This document shows positions 28,908-39,778 of a stretch of 64,000 bases of DNA, piece by piece. Location of the stretch: the NCBI RefSeq assembly GCF_014199945.1, contig NZ_JACHOR010000003.1:479663-543662 (forward strand), given 5' to 3'. Position 1 is the stretch's first letter. Each line of letters begins with the position of its first letter. The notes under the pieces are model-generated. The model ran no database searches. It was not told the DNA's origin and saw only the letters and a program-made list of their open reading frames with translations. This DNA comes from Brevundimonas variabilis (GTDB taxonomy: Bacteria; Pseudomonadota; Alphaproteobacteria; Caulobacterales; Caulobacteraceae). Position numbers and translations under genes: made by a program.

Positions 28908-29768
28908 ATGACGCTGAAGCACGCAAACCTCACCCTCGTTATCGCGGCCGTCGGGCTGACCCTGTTCGGCGGCGACGCTCGGGCCCAGACCAATCCGCAG
29001 GGTCAACCCCTGCAACTGATCCAGTGGGACAGCCGTCGCCTCGAGCAACTGGACCGCAATGTTCGGCGGCTGGAACGGGCCCTCACGCAGCGCAATGCGC
29101 AGGGCCAGCCCGTCATCGTCGAACCGGACCCCGAGGTCGTCACGCTGCAGGGCCGGGTCGACATCATCGACCGACGCCTGCGCGACCTCGAGACCACCGC
29201 CCAGCGGGTCAATGGGGACGTGGAGCGCCTGACCTTCGCGCTGGACGAGGCCGAACGCGAGAATGCCACCCTGCGGACCCGGCTGACCCGGATCGAGGCC
29301 CGCCTTCAGGCCCTGGACGAAGCCGCAGCGGCCCAGGCCCGGGCCGCCGAGGCCGCTGCCCAGGAAGAGGCGTCACCGACCGGTGATGCGGTCTCCGACC
29401 TCGCCGCTGCGCGCGCCCTTTCTGCCGATCCGGCTCGGGGTGCCGAGGCTCTGGCCGATGTGGTCGCGAACTGGCCCAATACGCCCCAGGCCCGCGAGGC
29501 CTCCTGGCGTCTGGGCGACCTGCGCCGCGCGGCCCGGGATCAGGCCGGTGCGGTCCAGGCCTATGCGACTGCCCTTGCCGGCTGGCCGACCGAGACCTGG
29601 GCTGGCGAGGTCACGCTGAAGCTGGCGCGCGGCCTGGCGGCCACCAACCGCAAGCCGCAGGCCTGCGCCGCCCTTGGCGAGTTCGATCGCCGTTATGCCC
29701 CGCGAGCCACGCCGGCCTTGAAGGCGATCGCGGTCCAGGTGCGCGGTGAAGCGGATTGCCCGGCCTGA
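28908..29768 (+). CDS. cpoB: Tol-Pal-associated periplasmic protein CpoB/YbgF
   Basis: A 286-residue secreted protein: signal peptide to about residue 26 (GGDARAQ), a long coiled-coil trimerisation region (about 35-140, with LERALTQRNAQGQ and heptads to ALDEAAAAQ), then TPR-like repeats (LAAARALSADPARGAEAL, EASWRLGDLRRAARDQ). CpoB links outer-membrane constriction to septal peptidoglycan synthesis. Homologues usually follow tolB-pal, but here the gene upstream is the divergent peptidase. The stop overlaps tilS, as in the classic ybgF-tilS-ftsH order. Confidence 0.88.
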   Translation: MTLKHANLTLVIAAVGLTLFGGDARAQTNPQGQPLQLIQWDSRRLEQLDRNVRRLERALTQRNAQGQPVIVEPDPEVVTLQGRVDIIDRRLRDLETTAQRVNGDVERLTFALDEAERENATLRTRLTRIEARLQALDEAAAAQARAAEAAAQEEASPTGDAVSDLAAARALSADPARGAEALADVVANWPNTPQAREASWRLGDLRRAARDQAGAVQAYATALAGWPTETWAGEVTLKLARGLAATNRKPQACAALGEFDRRYAPRATPALKAIAVQVRGEADCPA

Positions 29769-31122
29769 CGGCTCCGCGGGGATCCGATCTTTCGACCAGG
29801 GTCGACGCCCGGCTGGACGCCAGGCTGGAAAGACATGTCGCTCACCCCTTCGCGATCGCCCTGTCTGGCGGGGGCGACTCCATGGCCCTGCTCGATCTGG
29901 TCGCTAGATGGGCGGGCCGGAATGGACGACAGCTGCTGGCGATCACCGTCGACCACGGCCTCAATGTCGACAGCCCGCGCTGGAATGCCCTGTGCGAAGC
30001 CGCTGCGCGCAGCGTCGGGGCCGACTGGCGTCTGTGTCACTGGCAGGGGGACAAGCCCGGCACCGGCCTGCCCGCCGCCGCCCGCGCCTCTCGTCACGCC
30101 CTGATCGCGAACGCCGCTCACGACGCCGGAGCCCGGGTCGTGCTCTTCGCCCATACCGCCGATGATATCGCCGAGGCCGACTGGATGCGGTCGCAGGGAT
30201 CGACACTCGGACGCCTGCGCGAATGGGCCCCCTCGCCGGCCTGGCCCGAAGGCCGCGGACTGATGGTGCTGCGGCCGCTGCTGGAGGAGCGACGCGAGAC
30301 GTTGCGGCGGCTGCTCGAAGCGAAAGGGGCATTCTGGATCGAGGACCCGGCAAACACCGATGACCGGTTTGCGCGATCACGCGCTCGCAAGGCCCTGGCC
30401 CCGGATTCCATGTCGGACGACGCGGAGCCCGTCGGACCCGCGCCCGGCCCCGGCCGGACCATCGGTGCCCACAGCCCCCGGCACCGGGTCCGACCGCTGC
30501 CGCTCGGCGCAGGGTTCATGATCGAACGGTCGACCGATGCCGCCCGCCTGGCCGCGACGCTGCTTTGCGCTTCGGGCACGCGCACCCCGCCTCGCCGCGA
30601 CCGGCTGGAGGCCCTGCTCGACCGGATCCGTTCGAATGACGCCTGCGTTGCGACCCTCGCCGGCGCGCAAGTCATGGGGAGGGGTGAGGCGATCATTATC
30701 GGTCGCGAGGCCGGTCGACGCGTCCTTCCTGAAATGGCGGTCTCGCCCGACAGGCCCATGATCTGGGATGACCGTTTTCAGATCACGGTGTCGACGACGG
30801 GTTATTCCGTCGCGCCGGCTTTGGGTCGATTGAAAACGTTATCGAAAAAGGAAACGCAGGTCTTGCAGACAGTGCCCGCAAGCCTGCGCCCCACCCTTCC
30901 CGTCCTGATCCGGGACGATGGATCAGCCCCGGTTCTTGCATGGCGACATGCGACCGTGACGGCTCTCGGACCCCGTCGTCTTTCTCTGGCTCTGGGCGAA
31001 ACGACGCAGGAATGTCACCTTCACGCAACCATCCATGGCGAAACGCCGCCGACTGACCTATTTTCGATCCAAGAGCTTCACCAAGGTGGCTTTCATCAGC
31101 CGCCGACGAACCGGGAAACGCG

Positions 31123-31126
<4 letters not shown>
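29756..31126 (+). CDS. tilS: tRNA(Ile)-lysidine synthetase
   Basis: A 456-residue ATPase that turns C34 of tRNA-Ile(CAU) into lysidine so that it reads AUA. The PP-loop SGGGDS is near residues 37-42, followed by [31 protein letters not shown] and [17 protein letters not shown]. The C-terminal half is divergent and shorter than in Enterobacteria. The only frame-compatible start I see is the TTG at 29756, which lies inside the end of cpoB. The stop overlaps the ftsH ATG by four bases. Confidence 0.9.
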
Positions 31127-33054
<1,928 letters not shown>

Positions 33055-33059
33055 TCCCA

Positions 33060-33095
33060 ACCGCCTCATCGCTCTGCCAAGGGCGGTGAGGCGGT
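33060..33095 (+). terminator. Hairpin after ftsH
   Basis: ACCGCCTCATCGC (33060-33072) pairs with GCGGTGAGGCGGT (33083-33095) with one mismatch. The following bases are CTTCGTGG, a poor T tract, so it may slow polymerase rather than terminate fully. It sits between ftsH and folP. Confidence 0.5.
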
Positions 33096-33131
33096 CTTCG
33101 TGGCAGGCAACAGAACGATCCGGTTGGCACA

Positions 33132-33959
33132 ATGCTTGACTTCAGACCTGTCGGCACCGGTGCCCCCAAGATCATGGGCATCGTCAATGTCACGCCGGAC
33201 AGCTTTTCAGATGGTGGTCGCCTCTCCTCGACAGAGGCGGCCGTTGCGCACGCTCTCAAGCTGATCGAACAGGGTGCGGACATCCTCGACATCGGCGGCG
33301 AGAGCACGCGCCCCGGCGCGACGCCTGTTCCGGTGGAAGAAGAAACGGCGCGCGTCGTTCCTCTGATCATGGCTCTGCGTGACCGATGGGCCGGGCCGAT
33401 CAGCATTGACACCATGAAGCCCCAGGTCGCGCAGGCCGCGGTCGGCGCTGGCGCGACGATGTGGAATGACGTCACCGCTCTGAGCCACGCCCCCGACAGC
33501 CTCCGGACCGCTGCAGATCTGGGCTGCGACGTTGTGCTGATGCACATGCAGGGGGCACCGCAAACAATGCAGCAGGCCCCCCTCTATGCTGACGTGGTGT
33601 CGGAGGTGGTCGACTGGCTGGGTGCCCGCGCCGAAATGGCGATCGCAGCCGGCGTTCGTCGTGAGCGAATATGGCTCGACCCCGGCATCGGCTTCGGAAA
33701 GACACCAAATCACAATCTGGCACTGACGGCCGGGCTCCGGCAGCTGTCCGGCCTCGGATACCCCGTCCTGTATGGTGCCAGCCGAAAGCGCGTGATCCAG
33801 AGCGTGGACAGCACCGCCGCCGATCCCCTCGATCGGCTCGGCGGATCGATCGCCCTCGCGCTGGAAGCCGCCCGTCAGGGTGCCGACATCATCCGGGTCC
33901 ACGATGTGCGCGAGACTGTCCAGGCGCTCAGGATCCAGGCAGCCCTCCGCGACATCTGA
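33132..33959 (+). CDS. folP: Dihydropteroate synthase
   Basis: A 275-residue TIM-barrel enzyme that joins p-aminobenzoate to the pterin diphosphate in folate synthesis, and the sulfonamide target. Signatures: IMGIVNVTPDSFSDGG at the N-terminus, DIGGESTRPGA, the conserved Asp of SIDTMKP, then MHMQGAPQTMQ, LDPGIGFGKT and YGASRKRVI. The start ATG at 33132 lies in a TGGCAC-rich stretch. Transcription direction and the 77-base gap suggest it can be expressed with or after ftsH. Confidence 0.96.
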   Translation: MLDFRPVGTGAPKIMGIVNVTPDSFSDGGRLSSTEAAVAHALKLIEQGADILDIGGESTRPGATPVPVEEETARVVPLIMALRDRWAGPISIDTMKPQVAQAAVGAGATMWNDVTALSHAPDSLRTAADLGCDVVLMHMQGAPQTMQQAPLYADVVSEVVDWLGARAEMAIAAGVRRERIWLDPGIGFGKTPNHNLALTAGLRQLSGLGYPVLYGASRKRVIQSVDSTAADPLDRLGGSIALALEAARQGADIIRVHDVRETVQALRIQAALRDI

Positions 33960-34034
33960 CTGGCCCACCGCGAATGCCAACGGAAGCCAATGCTTGCCCG
34001 GCCAGCCACGATGTCCCATCTGACCTTGATGGCG

Positions 34035-34370
34035 ATGAACTCGATCAATCCCTGGCTGGCTCTGGTTATCGCAGGCGTCCTTGAGGTCGCCTGGGCATCC
34101 GGGTTCAAATACGTCTCGTTGCAGCGGCCACTGGTCTCGCTCGCCGTGGGTGCAACGATGATCGCCAGCTTCTTTTTCCTGTGGCTTGCGACCCAGAAAC
34201 TGCCCATCGGCACGGCGTATGCGATCTGGACCGGCATCGGGGCCGTCGGGGCCGCGAGCGTGGGAATCCTGCTCTTTGGCGAGCCCGCCACGGCCATGCG
34301 GATCGTCTGTATCGTGCTGATCGTCGCCGGGATCGTGGGTCTGAAGCTGTTCTCCGGCGCCGTGGCATGA
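34035..34370 (+). CDS. SMR-family multidrug efflux protein (SugE/Gdx-like)
   Basis: A 111-residue four-helix membrane protein. The start MNSINPWLALVIAGVLEVAW places the essential Glu in helix 1, followed by GFKYVSLQRPLVSLAVG, PIGTAYAIWTGIGAVGAA and FGEPATAMRIVCIVLIVAGI. The AYAIWTGIG motif is universal in the SMR family. The overall pattern is closer to SugE/Gdx guanidinium exporters than to EmrE, but this is not certain. Longer upstream starts exist; ATG 34035 is the natural one. Its stop overlaps thiD (ATGA). Confidence 0.87.
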   Translation: MNSINPWLALVIAGVLEVAWASGFKYVSLQRPLVSLAVGATMIASFFFLWLATQKLPIGTAYAIWTGIGAVGAASVGILLFGEPATAMRIVCIVLIVAGIVGLKLFSGAVA

Positions 34371-35164
34371 GCCTGGGGCGTGTGCTGATCATTGCCGGAT
34401 CCGACTCTGGCGGCGGGGCCGGGATCCAGGCGGACATCAAGGCCGTGACCATGCTCGGGGGTTATGCCGCGACGGCGATCACGGCGATCACGGTGCAGAA
34501 CACCCTCGGCGTCCATGGCGTCCACCCCCTGCCCCTCAAGCTCATCGAGGCCCAGGCCCGCGCCGTTCTGGACGACATCGGCGCGGATGCGATCAAGACC
34601 GGCATGCTGGGGTCTGTGGACGTGGTCGAATGTGTGGCCGCCCTCCTCGACACATCTCAGGCCCCCGCCGTCATCGACCCGGTCATGATCGCCAAGGGCG
34701 GGGCCTCCCTTCTGGACGAACGCGCCATCGAGACCGTGCGCAGCCTCATGGTCCCGCGCGCCGCACTCCTCACGCCCAATGCCCCTGAAGCCGAGGCCCT
34801 GACCGGACTGAGGGTCGACGATCTGGACGGACAGAGACGTGCGGGTGAGGCCCTGCTGAAGCTCGGAGCCAGGGCCGTGCTGATGAAGGGGGGACACGTG
34901 CCGGGCGAGACCGTGATTGACCTGTTGCTGACCCCGTCCGGCGAAACCCTGCTGGAGGGCCCGCGCGTCGAGACCACCAGCACTCACGGCACCGGATGTA
35001 CCCTCGCCAGCGCCTGCGCCGCAGGTCTGGCAAAGGGCCTGTCGCTGGAGCAGGCCGTGGCCGAGGCCTGGGCCTATGTCGCCGAGGCCATCCGACAGGC
35101 ACCGGGACTGGGCAGGGGTCACGGACCTCTGGACCACGGCTGGCTGCTGTGGAACCGGAAATGA
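34367..35164 (+). CDS. thiD: Hydroxymethylpyrimidine/phosphomethylpyrimidine kinase
   Basis: A 265-residue ribokinase-fold enzyme that phosphorylates HMP and HMP-P in thiamine biosynthesis. Motifs: IIAGSDSGGGAGIQADIKA at the start, ITVQNTLGVHGVHP, IKTGMLGSV, PVMIAKGGASLLD, LTPNAPEAEALTG and the active-site STHGTGCTLASA near the C-terminus, whose Cys and Asp-like environment bind phosphate. The ATG overlaps the SMR stop, and the stop overlaps the start of the nucleotidyltransferase gene. Confidence 0.95.
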   Translation: MSLGRVLIIAGSDSGGGAGIQADIKAVTMLGGYAATAITAITVQNTLGVHGVHPLPLKLIEAQARAVLDDIGADAIKTGMLGSVDVVECVAALLDTSQAPAVIDPVMIAKGGASLLDERAIETVRSLMVPRAALLTPNAPEAEALTGLRVDDLDGQRRAGEALLKLGARAVLMKGGHVPGETVIDLLLTPSGETLLEGPRVETTSTHGTGCTLASACAAGLAKGLSLEQAVAEAWAYVAEAIRQAPGLGRGHGPLDHGWLLWNRK

Positions 35165-35742
35165 GTGCGCTCGAGGCCCGACTGGTTCAGATCGTCCGTG
35201 CCGACCCCGGGCTCATGCATGTGCTGACCACCGTGCGGGACCTGCATCTCCCCGACTGGCGCGTCTTTTCGGGCGCGGTCTATCAGTCGGTCTGGAATGC
35301 CGTCACGGGCCGGGCAGCGGGGTACGGGATCCGCGACTATGACGTCGGCTATTTCGATCAGGACACGACCTGGGACGCCGAGGACATTGTGATCAAGCGC
35401 GTCGCGGCCGCGTTCGAAGAGCCCTTCCGCACCAAGGTCGAGGTGCGCAATCAGGCTCGTGTGCCATTGTGGTTCCCCGCCCATTTCGGCGAGCCGTATG
35501 ACCCGATCGCCGGCACGGACGAAGCCCTGGCCCGGTTCGTGGCCCCAGCCTTCGCGGTCGGCATCCGCCTGGAAGGCGACGACACGATCAGCGTCGCCGC
35601 GCCGCTGGGCCTCGAAGACATCTTCGCGCTCATCCTGCGACCCAATCCCACGCGCGGCGTGGCAAAGGACTGGGGACGCGTGGTCGAGCGCGCCCGGTCG
35701 CGCTGGCCAGAGCTGACCGTCATCGAACCGGAGACCGCCTGA
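35161..35742 (+). CDS. Nucleotidyltransferase-like protein (NTP_transf_6 type)
   Basis: A 193-residue protein of the DUF925/NTP_transf_6 family. The family core is [13 protein letters not shown], then [10 protein letters not shown] and [19 protein letters not shown]. The DxD in YDVGYFD would be the metal site if it is active as a nucleotidyltransferase. Its start ATGA overlaps the thiD stop and its stop shares a base with the phzF-like gene, so translation is coupled. No substrate is known. Confidence 0.83.
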   Translation: MSALEARLVQIVRADPGLMHVLTTVRDLHLPDWRVFSGAVYQSVWNAVTGRAAGYGIRDYDVGYFDQDTTWDAEDIVIKRVAAAFEEPFRTKVEVRNQARVPLWFPAHFGEPYDPIAGTDEALARFVAPAFAVGIRLEGDDTISVAAPLGLEDIFALILRPNPTRGVAKDWGRVVERARSRWPELTVIEPETA

Positions 35743-36554
35743 TGCGCCAGTGGACCGTGGATGCCTTCGCCGACGGACCGTTCCTCGGCAATCCGGCCTG
35801 TGTGGTCGAGCCGTTTGACACCTGGCCGAGCGATGCCTGGATGCAGGCGCTGGCCATGGAGAACAATCAGGCCGAAACCGCCTTCCTGCGGCGGACCGAT
35901 GACCCCGCACGGTTTGACCTGCGCTGGTTCACCCCTGCCGTCGAGGTTGATCTTTGTGGCCATGCGACGCTGGGGTCTGCGCATGTGATCATGAGGGAGT
36001 TGGGCGTCGAAGCCCCGACGCTGACCTTCAGCAGCCGGTCCGGGCCTTTGCGGGTAAACCGGCACGAGCGGGGTTACGAACTGGATTTCCCATCCGACCC
36101 GCCGCGCCAGACCGATGTCCCGGCGGGGCTGGCCAAGGCTTTGGGCGCGCAACCGGTCGAGGTCTGGGCCGGTCGCTATCTGGTCGCCGTCTATGCCGAG
36201 GCCTCGACAGTCCGGACTCTGGAGCCGGATTTCCGCGCCCTGGCGATGATCCGGGGCGAGGCTGGCGAGGCCGGTCATGTCATTGTCTGTGCCCTGTCCG
36301 ACGACCCCGCTGTCGATGTCGTGGACCGGTTCTTCGCCCCCGGGTGTGGCGTCGACGAAGACCCGGCGACGGGGTCGGCCCACTGCATTCTCGGGCCGCT
36401 CTATGCCGACAAGTTGAAGCGGCCTGTGGTCACCTTCGCCCAGGTCTTCGCGGGTCGCGGCGGGCTGTTCGAAACGGAAACGCGGGGCGACCGCATCCTG
36501 ATCCGCGGGGACGCTGTCACCATGATCGAGAGCCACCTGCGTCACCGGCCCTGA
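35742..36554 (+). CDS. PhzF-family isomerase-like protein
   Basis: A 270-residue protein with the two-fold diaminopimelate-epimerase-like architecture of PhzF. Visible are [17 protein letters not shown], the catalytic Glu in [21 protein letters not shown], and the late [13 protein letters not shown]. Family members catalyse isomerisation or are of unknown substrate; there are no phenazine genes here. The ATG overlaps the previous stop (TGATG). It is the last gene of the run that starts at or after folP. Confidence 0.88.
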   Translation: MRQWTVDAFADGPFLGNPACVVEPFDTWPSDAWMQALAMENNQAETAFLRRTDDPARFDLRWFTPAVEVDLCGHATLGSAHVIMRELGVEAPTLTFSSRSGPLRVNRHERGYELDFPSDPPRQTDVPAGLAKALGAQPVEVWAGRYLVAVYAEASTVRTLEPDFRALAMIRGEAGEAGHVIVCALSDDPAVDVVDRFFAPGCGVDEDPATGSAHCILGPLYADKLKRPVVTFAQVFAGRGGLFETETRGDRILIRGDAVTMIESHLRHRP

Positions 36555-36559
36555 GACAG

Positions 36560-36589
36560 AAAAGACGCGGCCCCGCATGGAGCCGCGTC
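36560..36589 (-). terminator. Terminator between the phzF-like gene and a convergent secreted protein gene
   Basis: GACGCGG (36564-36570) and CCGCGTC (36583-36589) form the stem. On the minus strand the stem is followed by TTTTCTG, so it ends the minus-strand gene at 36612 best. On the plus strand the trailing CTTCCTG is weaker. Confidence 0.75.
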
Positions 36590-36611
36590 CTTCCTGCAAT
36601 CACGTCGGCTA

Positions 36612-36992
36612 TCAGCCGCGGCGGTTATCGTCGTCCCGGCGCTCGTACCGGACCTGGGCCGAAAGACGGTCGAAGCGACGGTCGAGATCGGCACGCTCCC
36701 ACTGGGTCAGACCGCCCCGACGGTAATTCTGCTCCAGACGGGCCAGGGTGTTGAACTCGCCCCGCAGTCGGCTGGCTTCGCGGCGGCTCAGGGCCCCGTT
36801 CTGCACACCGCGATCGATGCGGCGATCCAGATTGGCCTGGCGCTGGTTGATGTTCTGCCAGCTGGACTGGCTGTAGGCCGGGCCGTGGCGACGGTCATCG
36901 TCGCGGCCGTGGTTTTGGGCTGCAGCTGGCATGGCCACGGCACCGGCGGCCAGCGTCAGGGCCAGAACGGGGATCAGTGTGCTCTTTTTCAT
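36612..36992 (-). CDS. Secreted Arg/Asp-rich helical protein
   Basis: A 126-residue exported protein. The signal peptide is clear (MKKSTLIPVLALTLAAGAVA, cleavage near AAAQ). The mature part is strongly charged and helical: WQNINQRQANLDRRIDRGVQ, EASRLRGEFNTLARLEQNYR and WERADLDRRFDRLSAQVRYE look like two related helical units ending RRDDDNRRG. I know similar alphaproteobacterial proteins only as hypothetical. AAGGAATGGACCG in front of the ATG at 36992 supports the start. The end is at a terminator, and the gene is divergent from tldD. Confidence 0.78.
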   Translation of the reverse strand: MKKSTLIPVLALTLAAGAVAMPAAAQNHGRDDDRRHGPAYSQSSWQNINQRQANLDRRIDRGVQNGALSRREASRLRGEFNTLARLEQNYRRGGLTQWERADLDRRFDRLSAQVRYERRDDDNRRG

Positions 36993-37144
36993 CGGTCCAT
37001 TCCTTTTCGTTTGGCACAACCGGTTGGCTGCGATGGACCCAGATAACCACCCGGCGCCTGAGCCCGATCTGAACGGGCCGGGTCAGGCGCGGTTCATCTT
37101 CGCACCCCTCGCCAGAGCGGTCCGATCGCCCTATCTGTGCAGGC

Positions 37145-38575
37145 ATGACATTGCACACGACCCAGCCTCCGATCCTTGAAGCCGCAGGCGTTGATCCTTC
37201 AGAGGCCCTCTCGATCCTGCAGCAGGCGCTGGTGGGCGCCGATGATGGCGAACTCTTTCTCGAGCGGTCGGAATCGGAATCATTGGTGTTCGACGACGGG
37301 CGCCTGAAATCCGCCGCCTATGACGCATCGGAAGGGTTCGGTCTGCGGGTCGTGGCCGATGAGACTGCGGGCTATGCCCACGCCAATGAGATCAGTCCTG
37401 CAGCCCTGCGACGCGCCGCAGAGAGTGCCGCGCTGGCCAAGGCAGGCTACGCGGGTCAGGCCGCCGAGGGACCGCGCGCCACGAACCAGAAACTCTACGA
37501 TGCGGTCGATCCGCTGGCGTCGCCCGCCTTCTCCGACAAGATCGCCCTGCTGGCCGAGATCGATGCCTGGGCCCGTGCCCGGGATCCGCGGGTCGTCCAG
37601 GTGTCAGCCTCCATCGTGGGTGAACGGCGCGCAATCGAGATTTTGCGCGCCGATGCCCTGACGGTTCGAGACATCCGTCCGCTCGTCCGGCTGAATGTGT
37701 CCGTCACCGTCGAGCGCGACGGTCGCCGCGAGAGCGCGTCGTCGGGTGCCGGCGGGCGCACAGGGTTTGAGGCCTGGATCACGCCGGACCGCTGGCAGGC
37801 CCAGGTCGACGAGGCGATCCGCCAAGCTCTCGTCAATCTAGATGCCATCGACTGTCCGGCGGGTGAGATGGACGTTGTGCTGGGTGCGGGATGGCCGGGT
37901 GTTCTGCTGCATGAGGCCATCGGGCATGGCTTCGAAGGCGATTTTCACCGCAAGGGCTCGTCCGTCTTCAACGGCATGATGGGCAAGCGCGTCGCAGCCC
38001 CCGGCGTCACCGTGGTCGATGACGGGTCGATCGCCCACCGCCGTGGCTCGCTGTCGGTCGATGATGAGGGAACGCCAACCTCGCGCACCGTCCTGATCGA
38101 GGACGGCATCATGGTTGGACTGATGCACGACCGGCTGTCCGCGCGGAAAATGGGCCAGCGGGCGGGGGGCAATGGACGCCGCCAGTCCTTTGCCCACATG
38201 CCCATGCCACGCATGACCAACACCTTCATGGAAGGGGGCCGGGATTCAAGGGCGGACATGATCGCCAGCACCAAGCGCGGTCTCTACGCCGCCAATTTCG
38301 GTGGCGGCCAGGTGGACATCACGAACGGGAAATTCGTCTTTCAGTGCACCGAGGCCTATCTGATCGAGGACGGTCGCATCACAGCGCCTGTAAGAGGCGC
38401 GACCCTGATCGGTGACGGGGCGACCGCCCTGACCAATGTCACGATGATCGGCGACGACTTTGCCTTCGATCCCGGCGTTGGAGTGTGCGGCAAGGCAGGA
38501 CAAGGCGTGCCGGTAGGCATCGGACAACCTTCCCTGAAGATCGGTGGCTTGACGGTTGGCGGCACCACTGTCTGA
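37145..38575 (+). CDS. tldD: Metalloprotease TldD
   Basis: A 476-residue soluble protein of the TldD/TldE family. The metal motif HEAIGH lies in VLLHEAIGHGFEGD, with nearby GDFHRKGSSVF; the N-terminal region VFDDGRLKSAAYDASEGFGL is family-typical. In other bacteria TldD and its partner form a protease that processes peptides such as microcin B17 and the CcdA antitoxin. The partner gene (pmbA) is not adjacent. The start is ATG 37145; translation looks uncoupled from the divergent gene upstream. Confidence 0.95.
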   Translation: MTLHTTQPPILEAAGVDPSEALSILQQALVGADDGELFLERSESESLVFDDGRLKSAAYDASEGFGLRVVADETAGYAHANEISPAALRRAAESAALAKAGYAGQAAEGPRATNQKLYDAVDPLASPAFSDKIALLAEIDAWARARDPRVVQVSASIVGERRAIEILRADALTVRDIRPLVRLNVSVTVERDGRRESASSGAGGRTGFEAWITPDRWQAQVDEAIRQALVNLDAIDCPAGEMDVVLGAGWPGVLLHEAIGHGFEGDFHRKGSSVFNGMMGKRVAAPGVTVVDDGSIAHRRGSLSVDDEGTPTSRTVLIEDGIMVGLMHDRLSARKMGQRAGGNGRRQSFAHMPMPRMTNTFMEGGRDSRADMIASTKRGLYAANFGGGQVDITNGKFVFQCTEAYLIEDGRITAPVRGATLIGDGATALTNVTMIGDDFAFDPGVGVCGKAGQGVPVGIGQPSLKIGGLTVGGTTV

Positions 38576-38675
38576 GTGACCCCCATCTGGCTGCACCAGA
38601 GCGCCAGCTGTCCGGGCGAAGACGGGTCCGGCCGGAGCCGACATCGGGGCCCCGCTCCTCACAAGCTGATAACGG

Positions 38676-39638
38676 TCAGCGCGCCTTCCACTCCGGCCCC
38701 TCGATCACCGCTCCCTGGGCCTCCAGCCGATCAAGCACCCCGCCGGCTTCCGCCAGCAGACCCAGCGGTGCGACCGCCATGGTCACGCCGGTCTCGGTCA
38801 GGGCTTCCTCGATGGCCGCTGTCCAGGCTGTCTTGAGTTGCGGCCCAAGCCTCGGGTCACCCCACGGCCAGCAGACCTCGAGCGCCTTCTGAACGGGCGA
38901 CGCCATCACCGCAGTGACCTCGAACCGGGTCCAGGCCCGGCCTCGCGCCAGGACAGCATCCGGGCCCGCTTCTGCAGCCTCGATCGCTGCATGCATGCAG
39001 GTCAGCCGGCTCTCCGGAGGGGCCGTCAGCAGGTCGTCGACCAGTTGATCGCCCCGAGCCTCGGCTTCCACGGATCGAACCCGGACCCTGGCCTTCCGCG
39101 CGGCCCGCCGCACGACATCACCGGCGTCATCGGCTGAGTTGCGGCCATAACCGGCTCCATCCCGCAGCAGATCGCCGGCTGTGATCAGGAAACTCTTGCG
39201 GCTGTAGTCCTCACCCACACGATCTTCGATGGCATCCAGCCGTGCCTGCCATTGCGGCGCTAGGTAGTCTGCCGAGGTGGTCTCCCCGGGCAGGCTGGTC
39301 CAGGTCCGCATCCGCCACATCAACCGCATGATGTCCCGAAAGGAGCCCTGAACGCCGATCCCGGACATGACTCGCTGTGACCTCGCGGTCGCAGCCTCGA
39401 GCGCCGAAGCACTCCATGGCGTGGCCTCGGGAACCCCGTTGATTTCTCCAACCAGCAAAACGGTCGCACCGTTACGGGTGACCTCCCAGATAGGCGCGCC
39501 CGAGCGTCGGGCTTCCACCACGATCTCGTCCACGGTGTCGACCTGCGGGTCAGCGTCCTGGGCTCGAACCGCAGTGGGAACTGTCATCACGACAGCCCCC
39601 AATACAGCAAGACTGATCATCGTGGACTTGCTCGCCAT
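38676..39638 (-). CDS. TraB/GumN-like secreted protein
   Basis: A 320-residue exported protein: signal peptide to about residue 27 (AVRAQ), then a short segment DTVDEIVVEARRSGAP and the domain start IWEVTRNGATVLLVGEINGVP. The GEIN replaces the GTxH of the TraB/GumN family, so the presumed metal His is lost. A Trp/Arg-rich helix (MRLMWRMRTWTSLPGE) and a Cys pair (RLTCMHA, LEVCWPWGD) follow. AGGTG is about 7 bases before the ATG at 39638; an upstream start is possible. Divergent from a TonB-dependent receptor gene across about 140 bases. Function unknown. Confidence 0.75.
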   Translation of the reverse strand: MASKSTMISLAVLGAVVMTVPTAVRAQDADPQVDTVDEIVVEARRSGAPIWEVTRNGATVLLVGEINGVPEATPWSASALEAATARSQRVMSGIGVQGSFRDIMRLMWRMRTWTSLPGETTSADYLAPQWQARLDAIEDRVGEDYSRKSFLITAGDLLRDGAGYGRNSADDAGDVVRRAARKARVRVRSVEAEARGDQLVDDLLTAPPESRLTCMHAAIEAAEAGPDAVLARGRAWTRFEVTAVMASPVQKALEVCWPWGDPRLGPQLKTAWTAAIEEALTETGVTMAVAPLGLLAEAGGVLDRLEAQGAVIEGPEWKAR

Positions 39639-39778
39639 ATTTTCACCTGCATGATTACAGAACTGCAATGATCATATTCAGTCTTCTGTACAGGATTTAA
39701 TCCACCTGACAGGCTTGTAACTGTCAATCGCAATCTGTCGTCGGCAAAGCTTCGGTCACACAACGAGGGGAACCCCAG

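Noticed and set aside
30405..30530. Frameshift suspected in tilS
   Set aside because: The Pro/Arg-rich middle reads oddly, but the original frame gives a sensible protein on both sides and other frames hit stops.
33121..33140. TGGCAC...TTGAC, close to a sigma-54 -24/-12 promoter
   Set aside because: The -12 element is TTGA rather than TTGC and it lies inside the folP coding region, so it could not drive folP.
37010..37030. TTGGCACAACCGGTTGGC as a sigma-54 promoter before tldD
   Set aside because: Spacing is one base too long and the GC of the -12 box is absent.
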